Program-made: the position numbers and the translations under genes
The notes under the pieces: model-generated
The model's input: only the letters and a program-made list of their open reading frames with translations
The model's database searches: none
What the model was told of the DNA's origin: nothing
Source of the DNA: Neurospora tetraspora
Taxonomy: Eukaryota > Ascomycota > Sordariomycetes > Sordariales > Sordariaceae
Length of the DNA: 64,000 bases
Assembly (NCBI RefSeq): GCF_033439725.1
Contig: NW_026944391.1
Coordinates: 1,054,001 to 1,118,000 of the forward strand
Direction: 5' to 3'
Shown here: in pieces, positions 20,989-33,161 of the stretch
Layout of the letters: every line of letters starts with the position of its first letter
How positions within the stretch are numbered: the stretch's first letter is position 1

Positions 20989-22926
20989 TTACAAGAAACC
21001 CCAGACGTCAGCAATCTTCTCACTCAATCCCTTATCAACACTCCTCCGATCAACAAGGCGCGAAAGCATACTCGCCACCAAAGCCCTCTGTTTCTTTTTC
21101 CCGTTCTCATCAGTCCCACACTCCTCAAACGCCTTGACAAGCTGATACGGCGTCTTCCACACCTTCTGGATCTCAATCGCCTTCTCTCCCGACAGCCTCC
21201 GGATACACATCAACATCTTGAGGAACACATCCCTCAGCGTCATCATCTCCGACTTGGAAACCAGCGATGCAAACGCCGGGTAGCTGATATAGTAGCCCTT
21301 GGATGGCTCTTTCTCCCTCAGGTGCTTCACGAGCGGCAAGTAATTCTTGGCCGTCAGAACATTGGTCGGAATGACGAACAAGGGCTTGCTCTCGTATATC
21401 TCCTTCAGCATATACGTCACCGCCGCCAAGTACTTGATCGACTCGGCAATCGCGTCCGTCTTCTTCAGAAAGTAGCCGTTGACGACCTGGATCGACGCCA
21501 TGGCCGTGTCCATCGCGTCCTGGTACTTGGTCCGGTTGTCCTGGTCGATGTTGAAGTTCTCGATGACGTAGATGACGTTCTTCATGCCGGACCGCCTCAG
21601 CCGGTATTTCTGCTCGCGGAAGCGACCGTCCTTGATACTCCCAATAAGGTCATCAAGGCGTTTGCGCTCAACGATGTAATCCAGGACTACCTCGTCACCT
21701 TCGGCGCCTAGCCTGTTAAGCCAGCCCGGCTGCTTGCACTTGGCTATCCAGAGGACGTCACCGAGCTCGAGACTCCGCATGATGGGCCGGACCCCGAGCT
21801 TGGAGAGCTCTTCCTGGATGTGGTCCCGGTTGTTCTTGGCTTGGACTTCGCGGGTGTCGAGGACTAGTTCGACCGTGAAGGAGCCGGGGGCTAGTCTGAT
21901 GGGCACAAAGTGGGGGAGACTGGACTCGTCAGGTACGGAATCGCCGTCTGCTACTAGGTCGATGTACTCGTGGTTTGTCGTCTCCCGGATAATTGGTTTC
22001 CGGTCCTCTTCATCATACTTGAAGTCTTCGTCGTCACTATCGATGAGGACATAAGATTCTGAGATTGCCGTGCGAGGTTTTGGCTGTGGTGGTCTTTCCT
22101 GGGTTGTTGTAGCCGAGACAAACGGCTTCAAGTCAAGTGGCGTATATCGACTTTCCCTCTTGACTCCGCTGTCTGGGCGATTAGGGTTGACATTCTCACT
22201 GCGGTTGGCATTCGAAGTACCGCTGCCACTAGCGATGGCGTTCCCAGACGTAATTGCGCTCCCACCTACTCCATCCACGAGGTTCCGTGCTTCCTTCATC
22301 CGCTTGACCACTTCCCAGCCCTCATCCGTCAACGAGTACTTTTTGGTAGGTCGACCACGTATATAGACAAGTTCTTTGTCGTCGAGGGTCTTCATGGAGT
22401 CCCAAGCCGTATACGATTTGTTTGCCATGGAAGGAACGGTGAAGGAGTGTTCAGAATAAGGTTGGGCTTTGGCGATAAGCGCGGTCTTGTCCATGTAGCC
22501 CGATGGTCCAGGATCTGAAAGAGCCATGAGCAGAGCATATGCGCCGCTGTTCAGCTTTGGAACATAAGGTCTGGCTTTCCTGGCTCTCTTGGGAGGTGAT
22601 GGTTGTTCATCTTGCCCGGCACCCGCTTCCGCGAGGGCTGTTTCTAACTCCAATGTTCGCTTCCTCTTGGGATGTTTGGGCATGGGAAGGCCATTCTCCT
22701 CGCAGTATTGTTTTAGCTTGTCGGTAAGTCTTGAGGTGATTCCATCGCCAAAACCTTTGAGTACCTTGAGTTCTGAAGGGTGTTGGAAAGTTAGTGGGCA
22801 TGATTTGAGCGAATTGTATGCCTTCTTGTAGGTGGGAGCGCCTTTGGTGTTGCGTTCCCGAGCGGTATCCCACCACTCCTTGACCCAGCCGAGAAGCAGT
22901 GAGTTGGCGCAATTCTCGTCAGCCAT
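20989..22926 (-). CDS. MUS81: MUS81 structure-specific endonuclease subunit
   Basis: Catalytic subunit of the MUS81-EME1 nuclease, which cuts branched DNA (flaps, replication forks, recombination intermediates) in the nucleus. Intronless, 645 residues from the ATG at 22926. The frame is open 20 codons further up, but MADENCANSLLLGWVKEWWD is the typical start. An N-terminal helix-hairpin-helix region follows (LKVLKGFGDGITSRLTDKL), then a basic linker and a winged-helix segment (KKYSLTDEGWEVVKRM). The ERCC4 nuclease domain runs VELVLDTREVQ...LELGDVLWIAK...DYIVERKRLDDLIGSI, so the GD...ERKxxxD active site is intact. The protein ends with a helix-hairpin-helix region (SGEKAIEIQKVWKTP...SEKIADVWGFL). 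It is divergent from the phosphoacetylglucosamine mutase gene. Confidence 0.96.
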   Translation of the reverse strand: MADENCANSLLLGWVKEWWDTARERNTKGAPTYKKAYNSLKSCPLTFQHPSELKVLKGFGDGITSRLTDKLKQYCEENGLPMPKHPKRKRTLELETALAEAGAGQDEQPSPPKRARKARPYVPKLNSGAYALLMALSDPGPSGYMDKTALIAKAQPYSEHSFTVPSMANKSYTAWDSMKTLDDKELVYIRGRPTKKYSLTDEGWEVVKRMKEARNLVDGVGGSAITSGNAIASGSGTSNANRSENVNPNRPDSGVKRESRYTPLDLKPFVSATTTQERPPQPKPRTAISESYVLIDSDDEDFKYDEEDRKPIIRETTNHEYIDLVADGDSVPDESSLPHFVPIRLAPGSFTVELVLDTREVQAKNNRDHIQEELSKLGVRPIMRSLELGDVLWIAKCKQPGWLNRLGAEGDEVVLDYIVERKRLDDLIGSIKDGRFREQKYRLRRSGMKNVIYVIENFNIDQDNRTKYQDAMDTAMASIQVVNGYFLKKTDAIAESIKYLAAVTYMLKEIYESKPLFVIPTNVLTAKNYLPLVKHLREKEPSKGYYISYPAFASLVSKSEMMTLRDVFLKMLMCIRRLSGEKAIEIQKVWKTPYQLVKAFEECGTDENGKKKQRALVASMLSRLVDRRSVDKGLSEKIADVWGFL

Positions 22927-24252
22927 GATGAAGGCCAAAGATTGAGAAGAAATAAAACAAAATGCTCCAATAATGAACGTCCCCAAAGGGAAACTGTATG
23001 GAAAAGACCAATCCCCAAGAAACCAAGAACAAAGAGCAACAATGTTCTAGCGGGATGAAACAAGATGATGACTCGAAGATGGACGATGGTAGGAATGTGC
23101 GAGAAATGCGGGATTCCAAAAAGGCGCCAAAAGAAGAGCAAAGCAGCTTCAGCAAGTCATCATCGACCCCGGATCCAGAATGTGTTTGTCGAAAGTACAG
23201 GCAACAGTGAAGGTTGCTGGTGAGACGCGTCTCTGCGATCGACAACGCGTCTGTCGTGTTAATTGATTTCGGGACAGAGAGAAAGTTGACCGAGCAACGG
23301 CGGCGAACGGTGGACCATTCAGGCGACGCTAACATGCACTAACAATTTTGAATGCTGGGGTGCGTTAGCAAACCGAAGCTGTGCATGACGTACAAGTGGG
23401 GACTCGGGGTGATTTGCACTAGCGGCTCCCACTATTTCCCCATCCGTCACCTTGCAGCCCCTCATCAGCTCACCTTAAAACAGTGCCTCGAGACCGCAGA
23501 AAGCTCTGAGAGCTCGCTTGTTCTTCAGGTTGTGGCGTTCGATATTAATTCTTTTTGTAAGCATCCAGTCCCACTTTGGAGTTCCTTTTTCCTTACACGA
23601 GGCTTCAAACTTTCATGGTTCATTCTTTGGTTCTTAATATCGGGCAACTCAGCTCACGTTGGAATCCTTTGGAACTGTACACACTCAACAAATCGTTGCG
23701 GTCACCTGGCTGCGGTGAAGAAGCCAGAACAGCTCAGTGAAACTGTGGAACCTGCCAGACCTTTGCAGCGGCCCAGAGTACAACTCATCAAAACGGTAAG
23801 AATGGAAAGAATTGTCACATAAAATGGATGGAGAGGATGAGACCAGCTCATGCGTTTGTTACTGCACATCCACTCCCCGGTTACGGGTAGAGTGGACGGT
23901 GGATTCGTTCACGTTGCCAGCCGGCAAAATCCAAGCAAGACAATCCAATCCATCTCCATCGTGCACCCCATTGGCATTCCACATCCCCATCGTATCTGCA
24001 TCCAGACCTAACTTAACTTGACGGGCTAACTAACCCCTTTCTGTTTCCCCCCTTCCACATACTACATCTGGCCGGCTTCCTCAGCCTTCCACCGCCCTTC
24101 GTATCCCACCCCGCTACTTGTATATCATTGCTGACTCTTGCAAAGCTCTAACCCCCCTCCTACTCCCCTTCTGCTCTTCTTCTCTTAATCCAGCTCCGAA
24201 TCGCAAGACCAGCTGAGCAGAAACAGACAACTACCCCTCCTTCTACTAACCC
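22927..24252. other. Divergent promoter region, no supportable gene
   Basis: Lies between MUS81 and the mutase gene. A 156-codon plus-strand frame (about 23352-23822) has no family resemblance and codon use unlike its neighbours. The last 250 bases before 24253 are CT-rich, as in a fungal leader. Confidence 0.5.
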
Positions 24253-25964
24253 ATGGCGCAACACGACGAACACATCCTGGCTGCTTCCCAGAAGCATGCC
24301 ATTGTTCCTTTGGAGAAGGGGCAGCTTTACAAGTACGGCACTGCGGGCTTCCGCATGAAGGCTGATCTGCTCGAGGGCGTCACCTTCCGCGTCGGCTTGC
24401 TGGCGTCTCTGCGCAGCCGCAAGCTCAACTCGCAAACCATCGGTGTTATGATCACCGCCAGTCACAACCCCGCCATCGACAATGGTGTCAAGATCGTCGA
24501 CCCTATGGGCGAGATGCTCGAGCAGGACTGGGAGCGCCTCGCGACCAACCTCGTCAATGCTCCTAGCCCCGAAGCCCTTGTCCAGTACTACAACCAAATT
24601 GCGACCGAGCTCAAGATCGACTTGAGTGCCCCTGCCAAGGTGATCTATGGACGCGATACGAGACCGTCCGGTCACACTCTCGTCACCGCCCTTGCCGCCG
24701 CTTTGGACGCTACAGAAACCGAGCATGTCGACTACAAGATCTTGACTACCCCTCAGCTGCACTACTTGGTCCGCGCTACCAACACCGAAGGCACCCCCAC
24801 CTCCTACGGTGAGGTCAGCGAAGTCGGATACTACAAGAAGATGGCCGATGCTTTTGTTCGCGCCTTGAAGGGCAGGAGAATCAACGGCCCTTTGGTCGTC
24901 GATTGCGCCAACGGTGTCGGAGGTCCCAAGCTCGCCGAGTTCCTCAAGCATATTCCCAAGGACAAGGTCAACTGGGAGGTCAAGATCGTCAATGACGACG
25001 TTCTGCGCCCCGAGGTCCTCAACCTCGACGTAAGTAGCTCAAGTCTGTATTCGAGTATGGTGATCTTTGATCCTAACTTCTGTTTTCCTTCTCTTAGTCC
25101 GGTGCCGATTTCGTCAAGACCAAGCAACGCGCTCCCCCCAAGCCCGCGCCCCAGCCCGGCGTAAGGGCTTGCTCTCTCGATGGCGATGCCGACCGCCTGA
25201 TCTACTACTGGATCGACCCCGATACCGGCTTCTTCATGCTCGACGGTGACCGCATCTCCTCCCTTGCTGCCTCCTTCATCGGTGACCTCGTCCAGAGCGC
25301 CGGTCTGCAGGATGAGCTCCGCATTGGTGTTGTCCAGACCGCCTATGCCAACGGCGCCAGCACCAACTACATCCGCTCCCACCTTAAGCTGCCCGTCATG
25401 TGCACTCCCACTGGCGTTAAGCACCTTCACCACGTCGCCCAGAGCTTCGATATCGGTGTCTACTTCGAGGCCAACGGCCACGGCACCGTTCTCTTCTCTC
25501 CCGACGCCCTGAGAGCCTTCAAGACTACCGAGCCGCAATCTCCCGCCCAGCAAGATGCTCTCACCACCCTTGCCGCCCTCAGCGACCTGATCAACCAGAC
25601 CGTCGGTGACGCCATCTCCGACATGCTCCTCGTTGAGGTCATCCTGGCGCACAAGAACTGGTCCCTCCGTGACTGGGCCATGACCTACAACGATCTTCCC
25701 AACAGGCTCGTCCGCGTCGTCGTCGGCAACAAGGATCTCTTCCAGACTACCGATGCCGAGCGCCGCCTTTCCCACCCCGAAGGTGCTCAGGAGCAGATCG
25801 ACGCCGCCGTCAAGAAGTACAAGGATGCCCGCGCCTTTGCCCGCGCCAGTGGCACCGAGAACGCCTGCCGCGTGTACGCCGAGGCGGCCACCAACAGTGA
25901 GGCCACGGAGCTCGCCAAGCAGGTTGCGCAGATTATTGAGCGATTCGGCGGAAACAGCCAGTAG
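24253..25964 (+). CDS. AGM1: Phosphoacetylglucosamine mutase
   Basis: Interconverts GlcNAc-6-phosphate and GlcNAc-1-phosphate on the way to UDP-GlcNAc, the precursor of chitin and N-glycans; cytosolic. Two exons, 24253-25029 and 25098-25964, with a 68-bp phase-0 intron (GTAAGTAG donor, CTAAC branch); 547 residues. All four active-site loops of the family are visible: the phosphoserine loop TASHNP (S70), the metal loop DGDADR (about 287-292), the sugar loop FEANGHG, and the phosphate loop RASGTENACRVY near the C-terminus. GC3-rich codon use suggests good expression. Odd feature: the same reading frame continues open for hundreds of codons after the TAG stop (see 26136-27080). Symbol from the human/yeast-type orthologue (yeast PCM1). 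Confidence 0.96.
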
Positions 25965-26135
25965 AGCGGGTATGGTTTTAGTACGAACTCAGATAGTGAT
26001 TTTGCGGAATATCATATACGGCGTTTGTGGGTACCTTGGAGCGGGCAAGATGTTGATTCATATTTAAAGCGAGGCAAGCAAGGCGAAAATGGCGAACGTG
26101 TTGAGACAGCCAATGAGTGGCAGGAGCGGCGGCGG

Positions 26136-27080
26136 ATGGAAAAACGCGAGGAGGAACGGGAGAGGCGCGAGTTTCGGGAGCGGCGGCGGACGATTCCCGG
26201 GCAGAGGCCTTATGAGGATGTTCATTGGCATCCTCATCCTGATGCGCCGTTCACTACTCTGTCGTCTTCTAGATCTTTTTCTCAACATAATGATACTTCT
26301 CCTAGTACTGACAGCCGCGGTAATCAAGAATTCGGTCACACGTATGATCCTAACCGTCCCAGTCACTCGCGGCTGTCGGAGACAGTATCCGACCCCATTG
26401 ATGGAGATGGTGTTGGTAATGAGGGTCCTTACAGATACCCAACCTTGCGCACCAGAGCCCGTCGGAGCGCGACTGTGCCAACCGAAGGAACTAGTTCTAG
26501 CTCTTACATCCGGCGTCCGCACCCTCGGGAAGGCCTGGGCGTCGTCGCCGAGGATTTCCCCTGGGAACCACCGTTTAAGTGGGGCAAGAACAACAGCTAC
26601 TTCTCCGACGACGACGACGACGACAACCACACTTACGTCGACTATGACCAAGACCAACCGGAAGAACCGACCCTACCTTCTGCATCGGAGACGAAGACAA
26701 AGACAAAGACGAAGACGAAGAAGACGGACTAGGACTCCTCTTCATCATCATCATCAACCGCCTGCTCTCAGTCACCCACCGACTCAATCCTCAAGTCAAG
26801 CGACGACGAAGGCGCGGGATGTCTCAAACCACCCACCGAAACAACAACAACAACAGGGCCGCAGCAGCGGCCGATTTTGTTGGCACCAGTCAACGCCGGT
26901 CCAGAGGAGACTTTCCCCAACACTCCCCCCGAGGATGTCCTTCCCGAGCGGGAACCCGAGTGGGACGGCATGGCGAGGTCGGAGCCGCCCTTTCAGCCTA
27001 TGTTCATGGGCAAGCATTTTGATCCGAGGGATCCTTATCGGTATGGACGGGGACCACCCGGACGCGGCGGACGTCGTTGA
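26136..27080 (+). CDS. Uncharacterised charged protein; frame crosses one in-frame TAG
   Basis: The frame is that of the mutase exon upstream and is open from 25965, just after the mutase stop, to a TAG at 26730-26732, and again from 26733 to TGA at 27078-27080. The first ATG is at 26136, but plausible protein (ETANEWQERRR, LWVPWSGQDVDSYLKR) is readable upstream, so the true 5' end is unclear. The first part is a basic/acidic helix (MEKREEERERREFRERRR), then Ser-rich and Tyr/Asp-rich stretches with EDFPWEPPFKWGK and a run of Asp. Before the TAG come Lys-Thr repeats coded by a GACAAA/GACGAA tract; after it DSSSSSSS and a Pro-rich tail ending DPYRYGRGPPGRGGRR. No good intron removes the TAG. 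It could be a decayed gene, stop read-through, or a strain-specific nonsense allele. Family not recognised. Confidence 0.5.
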
Positions 27081-27198
27081 TCGTGTGTGTGCGCCAGTCA
27101 GTCTCCTTCCTTGCCTTGGTTCTTGATTTCGGGAGGGCGAGTTTAGCGGAGTAGCGAGCGGTCTATGTTTTCTTTTGCTTCATGACAGCGCTTTCACT

Positions 27199-27238
27199 GG
27201 TTGGTTGGTTGATTATGTGGTTGGTTGGTTGGTTGGTA
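27199..27238 (+). repeat. GGTT microsatellite
   Basis: Two blocks of GGTT tetramers separated by GATTATGT, about 40 bases; it gives short spurious open frames. Confidence 0.85.
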
Positions 27239-27877
27239 GGGATGTTGGTTTTTATCCTCCTGTCCTGGTTTGGGAAAAACGAAAAGCGAAAAAAGCGAAA
27301 ATTGGTGATGAATTTGCGTGGATATAGAGGATTTGAGTCAGGCGGATCTTTGGCCGAACGGTGGAATTCTGGTTTCCTACCTAGCGAGAGAAAAAGCACA
27401 GGAATGATTTCCGATTTCGAGTCAAAAGTTCAGCCAGCGGTTTTTTAGCATCTCGTTCACCTGGCACTTCTAGGTATACCCACTTCAGGTTTGCTCATCT
27501 TGCTTCTTCTTGTATGGTTGTCTCATAATGTAGTATACGATGTACTTGAATATAACCAAACAAAACGACGATAAGGAAGGGAAAGGTTGAAAAAATTCGT
27601 ATGGAAGAAGAAGAAGAAGAGGCTATTCTCAATAGCAAAGCAGCAAAGCAAAGAAAAGCAGAGCATCAAAGGAGCTGAACCACATATGGGTTTTCAAGAA
27701 CCTCCTGTTCCTCCAAACAAACCTGTAAACAAATAATGTAGAACGTACGTAAACCAGATAGTCAATCACACCTCTCCTCTCTACACCTCCCCTCTCTGCA
27801 CACAGTGACTGCTCTCGATCGTTTACCTTCCATCTGCCCGAGCATTATGAAGAACATTCTTTTTCCGCTTGGGAGTC

Positions 27878-27911
27878 GACGTCGAAATAAACTTATTGAG
27901 CTTGTTGCTAG
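27878..27911 (-). repeat. Inverted copy of the 28-kb array unit
   Basis: GACGTCGAAATAAACTTATT followed by GAGCTTGTTGCTAG is the reverse complement of the unit repeated at 28.17-28.51 kb, about 250 bases before the first forward unit, so the array is part of a larger inverted arrangement. Confidence 0.75.
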
Positions 27912-28049
27912 CAAGCGCTGAGAGAAAGAAGAAAGAGTGGCTTTGTTGGTGTTGCTACCGGTGTCGATGGATACTTAACAGGCTTCGGTGCAGGTCATAC
28001 CAGAATTAGATATTGAGATAACCGCCCAGATAAATACTGCTTCTTATCC

Positions 28050-28600
28050 CTTTGTTTGTTTCATCCCTTGCCGCCGCCACTTCTCTACCTTCACCAACAG
28101 AGCAAACAAAGCCATTCTTCCTTTATTCACTCAACGCTAACTACCAACAAGCCCTACCAACAAGCTCTACCACCAGGCTCAACAAGGTTATTTCGACATC
28201 CGTCAAGCTTTGTTTAGTCGGCGGTTACCACCAACAAGACTACCAACAGGTACAACGAGTTTATTTCGACGTCCATCATGGTTTGTTCCGGGGGCGCTTT
28301 CTACCAACAAGCTCAGCAAGTTTATTTCGACGTCCGTCATTCTTGGTTCAGCCTGCGTTTACTACCAACAAGCCAAACAAGCTTATTTCGACGTTCGTCT
28401 TCATCCCTTGCCGCCGCCACTTCCTTGACTTCACCAACAAAGCCAGGGAGCATTCTTCATTCAATCGGCACTTACTACCAACAAGCTCAACAAGTTTATT
28501 TTGACGTCGGCCGTATAACGTTGCGGTAGCTTATTTCAACATCAAGTGCGCATGCTTAATCCAACGTCGTTTGAACATCCAAAGCTCATGCCTTGTTTTG
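28050..28600 (+). repeat. Repeat array of about 34-bp units with conserved core
   Basis: Five copies of the unit CTACCAACAAGCTCAACAAG + TTTATTTCGACGTC start at 28167, 28240, 28301, 28362 and 28474. The middle three are spaced exactly 61 bases apart, and the outer spacings are 73 and 112. A second word, TTCATCCCTTGCCGCCGCCA, occurs at about 28060 and 28400. The spacers differ more than the units. A diverged copy of the 28400-28600 part is at 4545-4760, inverted. There is no palindromic repeat/unique-spacer pattern of the CRISPR kind, and the host is a eukaryote. Confidence 0.75.
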
Positions 28601-29165
28601 GTACATGTCGAGGTTAAGTCACAACCCTTTCCTCGTTGGGTATTACACCAACTGTTCAAGCTCATCATCATCTCATAGTATCTTGTCGTGATCAATCATA
28701 AACATCCCATTGATTTTTTTTCTTCCGGATGCTTTTGCAGTCGCGCACCCAAACCCAACTGGCCTAACGTATCGCGTTGTAGTATCGTACTTCAGTTAAG
28801 CATTGACTCATGTTCTCTGTGTGTATACAGAGTAAGAGAGTTCCCTTGTATTGTATGTCTCTTCTTTCTTCCGCGCGCGCTTCCTTTCCGCTGCTGGATA
28901 TCTAAGAAAACCCCTGGTCCCGCTAGAGAGTTCGTAAAAAGCAAAATATATGAAAACACAAAACCCAGGTTAAAAAGCAACCCCTGCTCTTTTAAGACGC
29001 CGTGCAATTCCCAATACCCCCAAAAGCTTTCGTGAATACTGTGAGCTCAACCACATCTCTTCGACATTCTCATGGACAAGGGGCGGCTTCTCAGCTCGCG
29101 TTGTCCATTTGACTCGTCGATTTGACACTTTTGTCTAGCATATCCTCAATCAAATACGTGATCCA

Positions 29166-30438
<1,273 letters not shown>

Positions 30439-31630
30439 CTTGACTGTTGTTGTTGATGTTGCTGTTGTTGTATGGGGGAATACAGACAAGAATTGAAGAT
30501 GAATTGGTGTAAAAACAGAAAGGAAGAGTCAAAGAAGAGGAAAGTGCAAAGCTGGAAAATTTGCAGGGCAGCTCAGCGATGGAGATAAAAAGTGGGAAGG
30601 AGGATGGAGAGGCAGGTCGAAGGGGAGCCTGATGCTTCCAGGTTGTGAAGTTTTCTTCGTGCTGCCGCAATGGCAATTGGGGTCCAGATTGGCCTTGCCT
30701 TGCCTCAACTTTTTTGCCTGGCCGTAAGAAATTGGGTTGCCAAATCTGATCCATACCCCACTTCTTGTGCTGGCCCGGCTTCAGTTCCTGGGTGGTGGGG
30801 TCCTTTCCCGCCTGCCCGCAACAAGTCCGACACAGGCACTGACAGGCACAGGGGCAGGCACGCCTGGCACGACAGCGCGCCCGAACATGGGGCTGCATGA
30901 CTGCATCCGCTTTATCGCATTATCCGATCTCTTGCCCCGCGACGCCGTCCAATCTTCAGGCTTGTCCCCTTTTGATCTAGCGTGTCTAGCTCTGTCTTGG
31001 CAGTCTGGCCGTTGATGGGCCTTTTGGACCCTTTTTGGAGCACTCCACTGGCCCCTGGCCCCTGGTGCTTGCCACTTTGGCGCTAGTCTGTGCTCCCATG
31101 TCGACATCGAGAACCGTTGACATCAGGTGTAACCACATCGTTTGGATATCGTGAAGTATTACTATTGTTGAGTGTAGTAGGTTTTGGAAGTTGGTTCACT
31201 CTCGGGGATGGTATACTATGATACATATTCTTTAGTTTGCTCTCAACGCCCTCTAGATCCAGGGTACCTAGACGGAGCCTTCACTTCATACGACATACGT
31301 TCTTCTCAGTCTTCTTTCTGTACAGGGACCAAAGGTTTACCAAGACTGCCTCCTTGCCCTCTCGAGTCAACATCCCCGCAAGGACAAGTCATTTTCTTCA
31401 GCGAACCCTTTTAGAAAGTAATACTTTTCTCTTGGTATTAGTCTCCCCATCCCGATATCGCTTTTCTTGCTGCAATATCTGACTCCGGTTCAATGCACAC
31501 ATGGCCACTATCTATCCTCTAGTGTAACCCAACAAAACCTGGATAGATCAAGAAACTCCACATGTTATTAATCCTCGTCATGACATGCCCTCTTTTCTCA
31601 TTACATGCCCGTGTATTGATGCTTCCATCA
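30439..31630. other. Intergenic stretch, no supportable gene
   Basis: Upstream region of the arginine methyltransferase gene and 3' region of the MOB gene. Overlapping frames of 60-160 codons on both strands have no motif; the part near 30440 is CA/CT-rich leader. Confidence 0.5.
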
Positions 31631-33161
31631 TTAGGCCAGGCCTGCCATCTGCATCAGGCGGGTGCCGACCTTCAGGTTGGCGTACTCGTAAGCCTTCGAT
31701 TCCGGTGGGAAGGTGCCGTTGGCGGCCCAGAGATCAATCAAAGGCTGCATTGGCTCAAGCTCGGCCGGCTTGAGCATATCGAGGGCGGTAGCCGTCAGCA
31801 CAAAGTGGCTGAAACAGCTGTTGAGTTGCTTCTCCAAATTCAAATGATAGAAGGGCTCCGTAAAGTGGGCCCAGTAAAGGTGAGCGTAGACGCGGAACAT
31901 CTGGAGGAAGATGGTCTGGCAAATGTTGAAAAACTCCTTGGGAAATCCGCTGCGCTTGCCGATCCAGTCGTCAGGACCCGTCAAAAGTGCCGTCGTAGTA
32001 ATCTGAGGGTTGTGCGCAAACGAGACCCCCGACGCCTCGGTGGGGAAGATGTTGGTATCGTCAATCTTGCCCGAAATCCACCGCTGCATAAGAGTGATAT
32101 ACTCGTATGCTGGGAGCTCAATGGGCTCAAAGCGGCTGTTTAGCCACGTGTACGAGTGGTTCCTGTGCCGTTCCTGTCAGACATGTACTTGAGGTGCTTC
32201 AACATGGGCATCTTACGTTCCAGCGGACATCCTGGGGCAGGTAGCCGAGTTGCAAATCGACTTCCCGTCCTCTTCCTTTTCGTATATAACTCTGACAAAG
32301 TTCCACAAGTTGCGATAATGCTCAACCACTAGATGATTATGTCAGCAGACACACGTGTAACGGTCACTGACACGATGAATTACCTTGATGGGCAATCCAC
32401 TCGCCCTGCTCCACCGTCTTAGGCCTAGCGCTAAGTGTCATGAAGTTTCCCTTGACGATGTGCTTCGCGGCAGTAGGGTTCAGCCACAGTGGTAGTGGCC
32501 TCGGAAGGTGATAAGCGTTGAGTGCCTCTTCACCAGTGCCCATCATACCGATCGACTGAGATAGTGAGGGTGAGGCAGGAAGTGGCGGCAGCTTGGATGA
32601 CAGGTTGGCTGAGCTCTGGCTGGAGACCGAATGGTTGCTGGGTGAAGGCATATGATGGTGAACATCGTCGGTGGGGCGGGGTGATTGGGGGGTTTTGTTT
32701 GACGTGGTTTTGTTTGCCGTGCCTCTCAGGCGGGCATTTCTGGTTGGGTCAGCATCTGTCGACAAATCCAAGACATGCTTTGTATTCAGAAGGACAAAGA
32801 AGGTTCAACGGTAACGGCAGTGTTGTCGTGACAGGACACTATATGATAGTATATGTATTGTGTGTGCTGCCCGGCCGTTGTGTCTGGGTGACCCTGAAAA
32901 GACTATGCGACTCGAGGCGGCTTAAGACCGTGCAAGAGGGGACCGTCATACCCATCACGGTAACTTGATGACATGAGATGGCTGACAATATGAGAAAGCA
33001 GAACCGAGACATATGAGCGATGACCATCCAATCGCAGCCTCTCACAAGTAAAGCCCACTAGGCCAACTGTGGAGAGAAAGTGTCCGTCAAAACGAACATG
33101 TGAAATGACAGAGAGACATATAAAGAACGGGTACCTACATTCCAGAAAAGAGGTTCGACAT
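31631..33161 (-). CDS. MOB kinase-activator family protein (Mob1/phocein fold)
   Basis: MOB proteins bind and activate NDR/LATS kinases (COT-1 and DBF-2 in Neurospora). Four exons: a 23-base first exon 33161-33139 (MSNLFSG), then 32739-32384, 32328-32217 and 32162-31631. Intron 1 is 399 bp (GTAGGT donor, GCTGACCCAACCAG end); introns 2 and 3 are about 55 bp. All phases fit, giving 340 residues. The Pro/Ser-rich N-terminal third (NARLRGTANKTTSNKTPQSP) is followed by the fold: KHIVKGNFMTLSARPKTVEQ, VVEHYRNLWNFVRVIYEKEE, CNSATCPRMSAG, LPAYEYITLMQRWISGKIDD, FRVYAHLYWAHF. The zinc ligands (Cx4C and Hx4H) are present. An insertion of about 25 residues follows FPTEASG. Subtype is uncertain between MOB1 and MOB2; MOB3/phocein is unlikely. 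Confidence 0.9.

Larger units (their letters stand above)
27081..29165. other. Intergenic stretch with a small repeat array
   Basis: Holds a GGTT microsatellite (27199-27238), an inverted copy of the array unit (27878-27911), and an array of about 34-bp units (28167-28507) inside a larger repeat (about 28050-28600). The rest is AT-rich and without supportable genes. Confidence 0.65.

Noticed and set aside
23352-23822. 156-codon plus-strand frame between MUS81 and AGM1
   Set aside because: Codon use and composition are unlike neighbouring genes; it lies in a divergent promoter.
26089-27126. 345-codon frame overlapping the charged-protein frame
   Set aside because: Its translation is a shadow: hydrophobic runs from Asp/Glu-codon repeats and poly-Arg/poly-Gln from the same microsatellites. 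The other frame reads as protein on both sides of its TAG.
28167-28507. CRISPR-like appearance of the 61-bp-spaced repeats
   Set aside because: Eukaryotic context, only five diverged units, non-uniform spacing and no cas genes.
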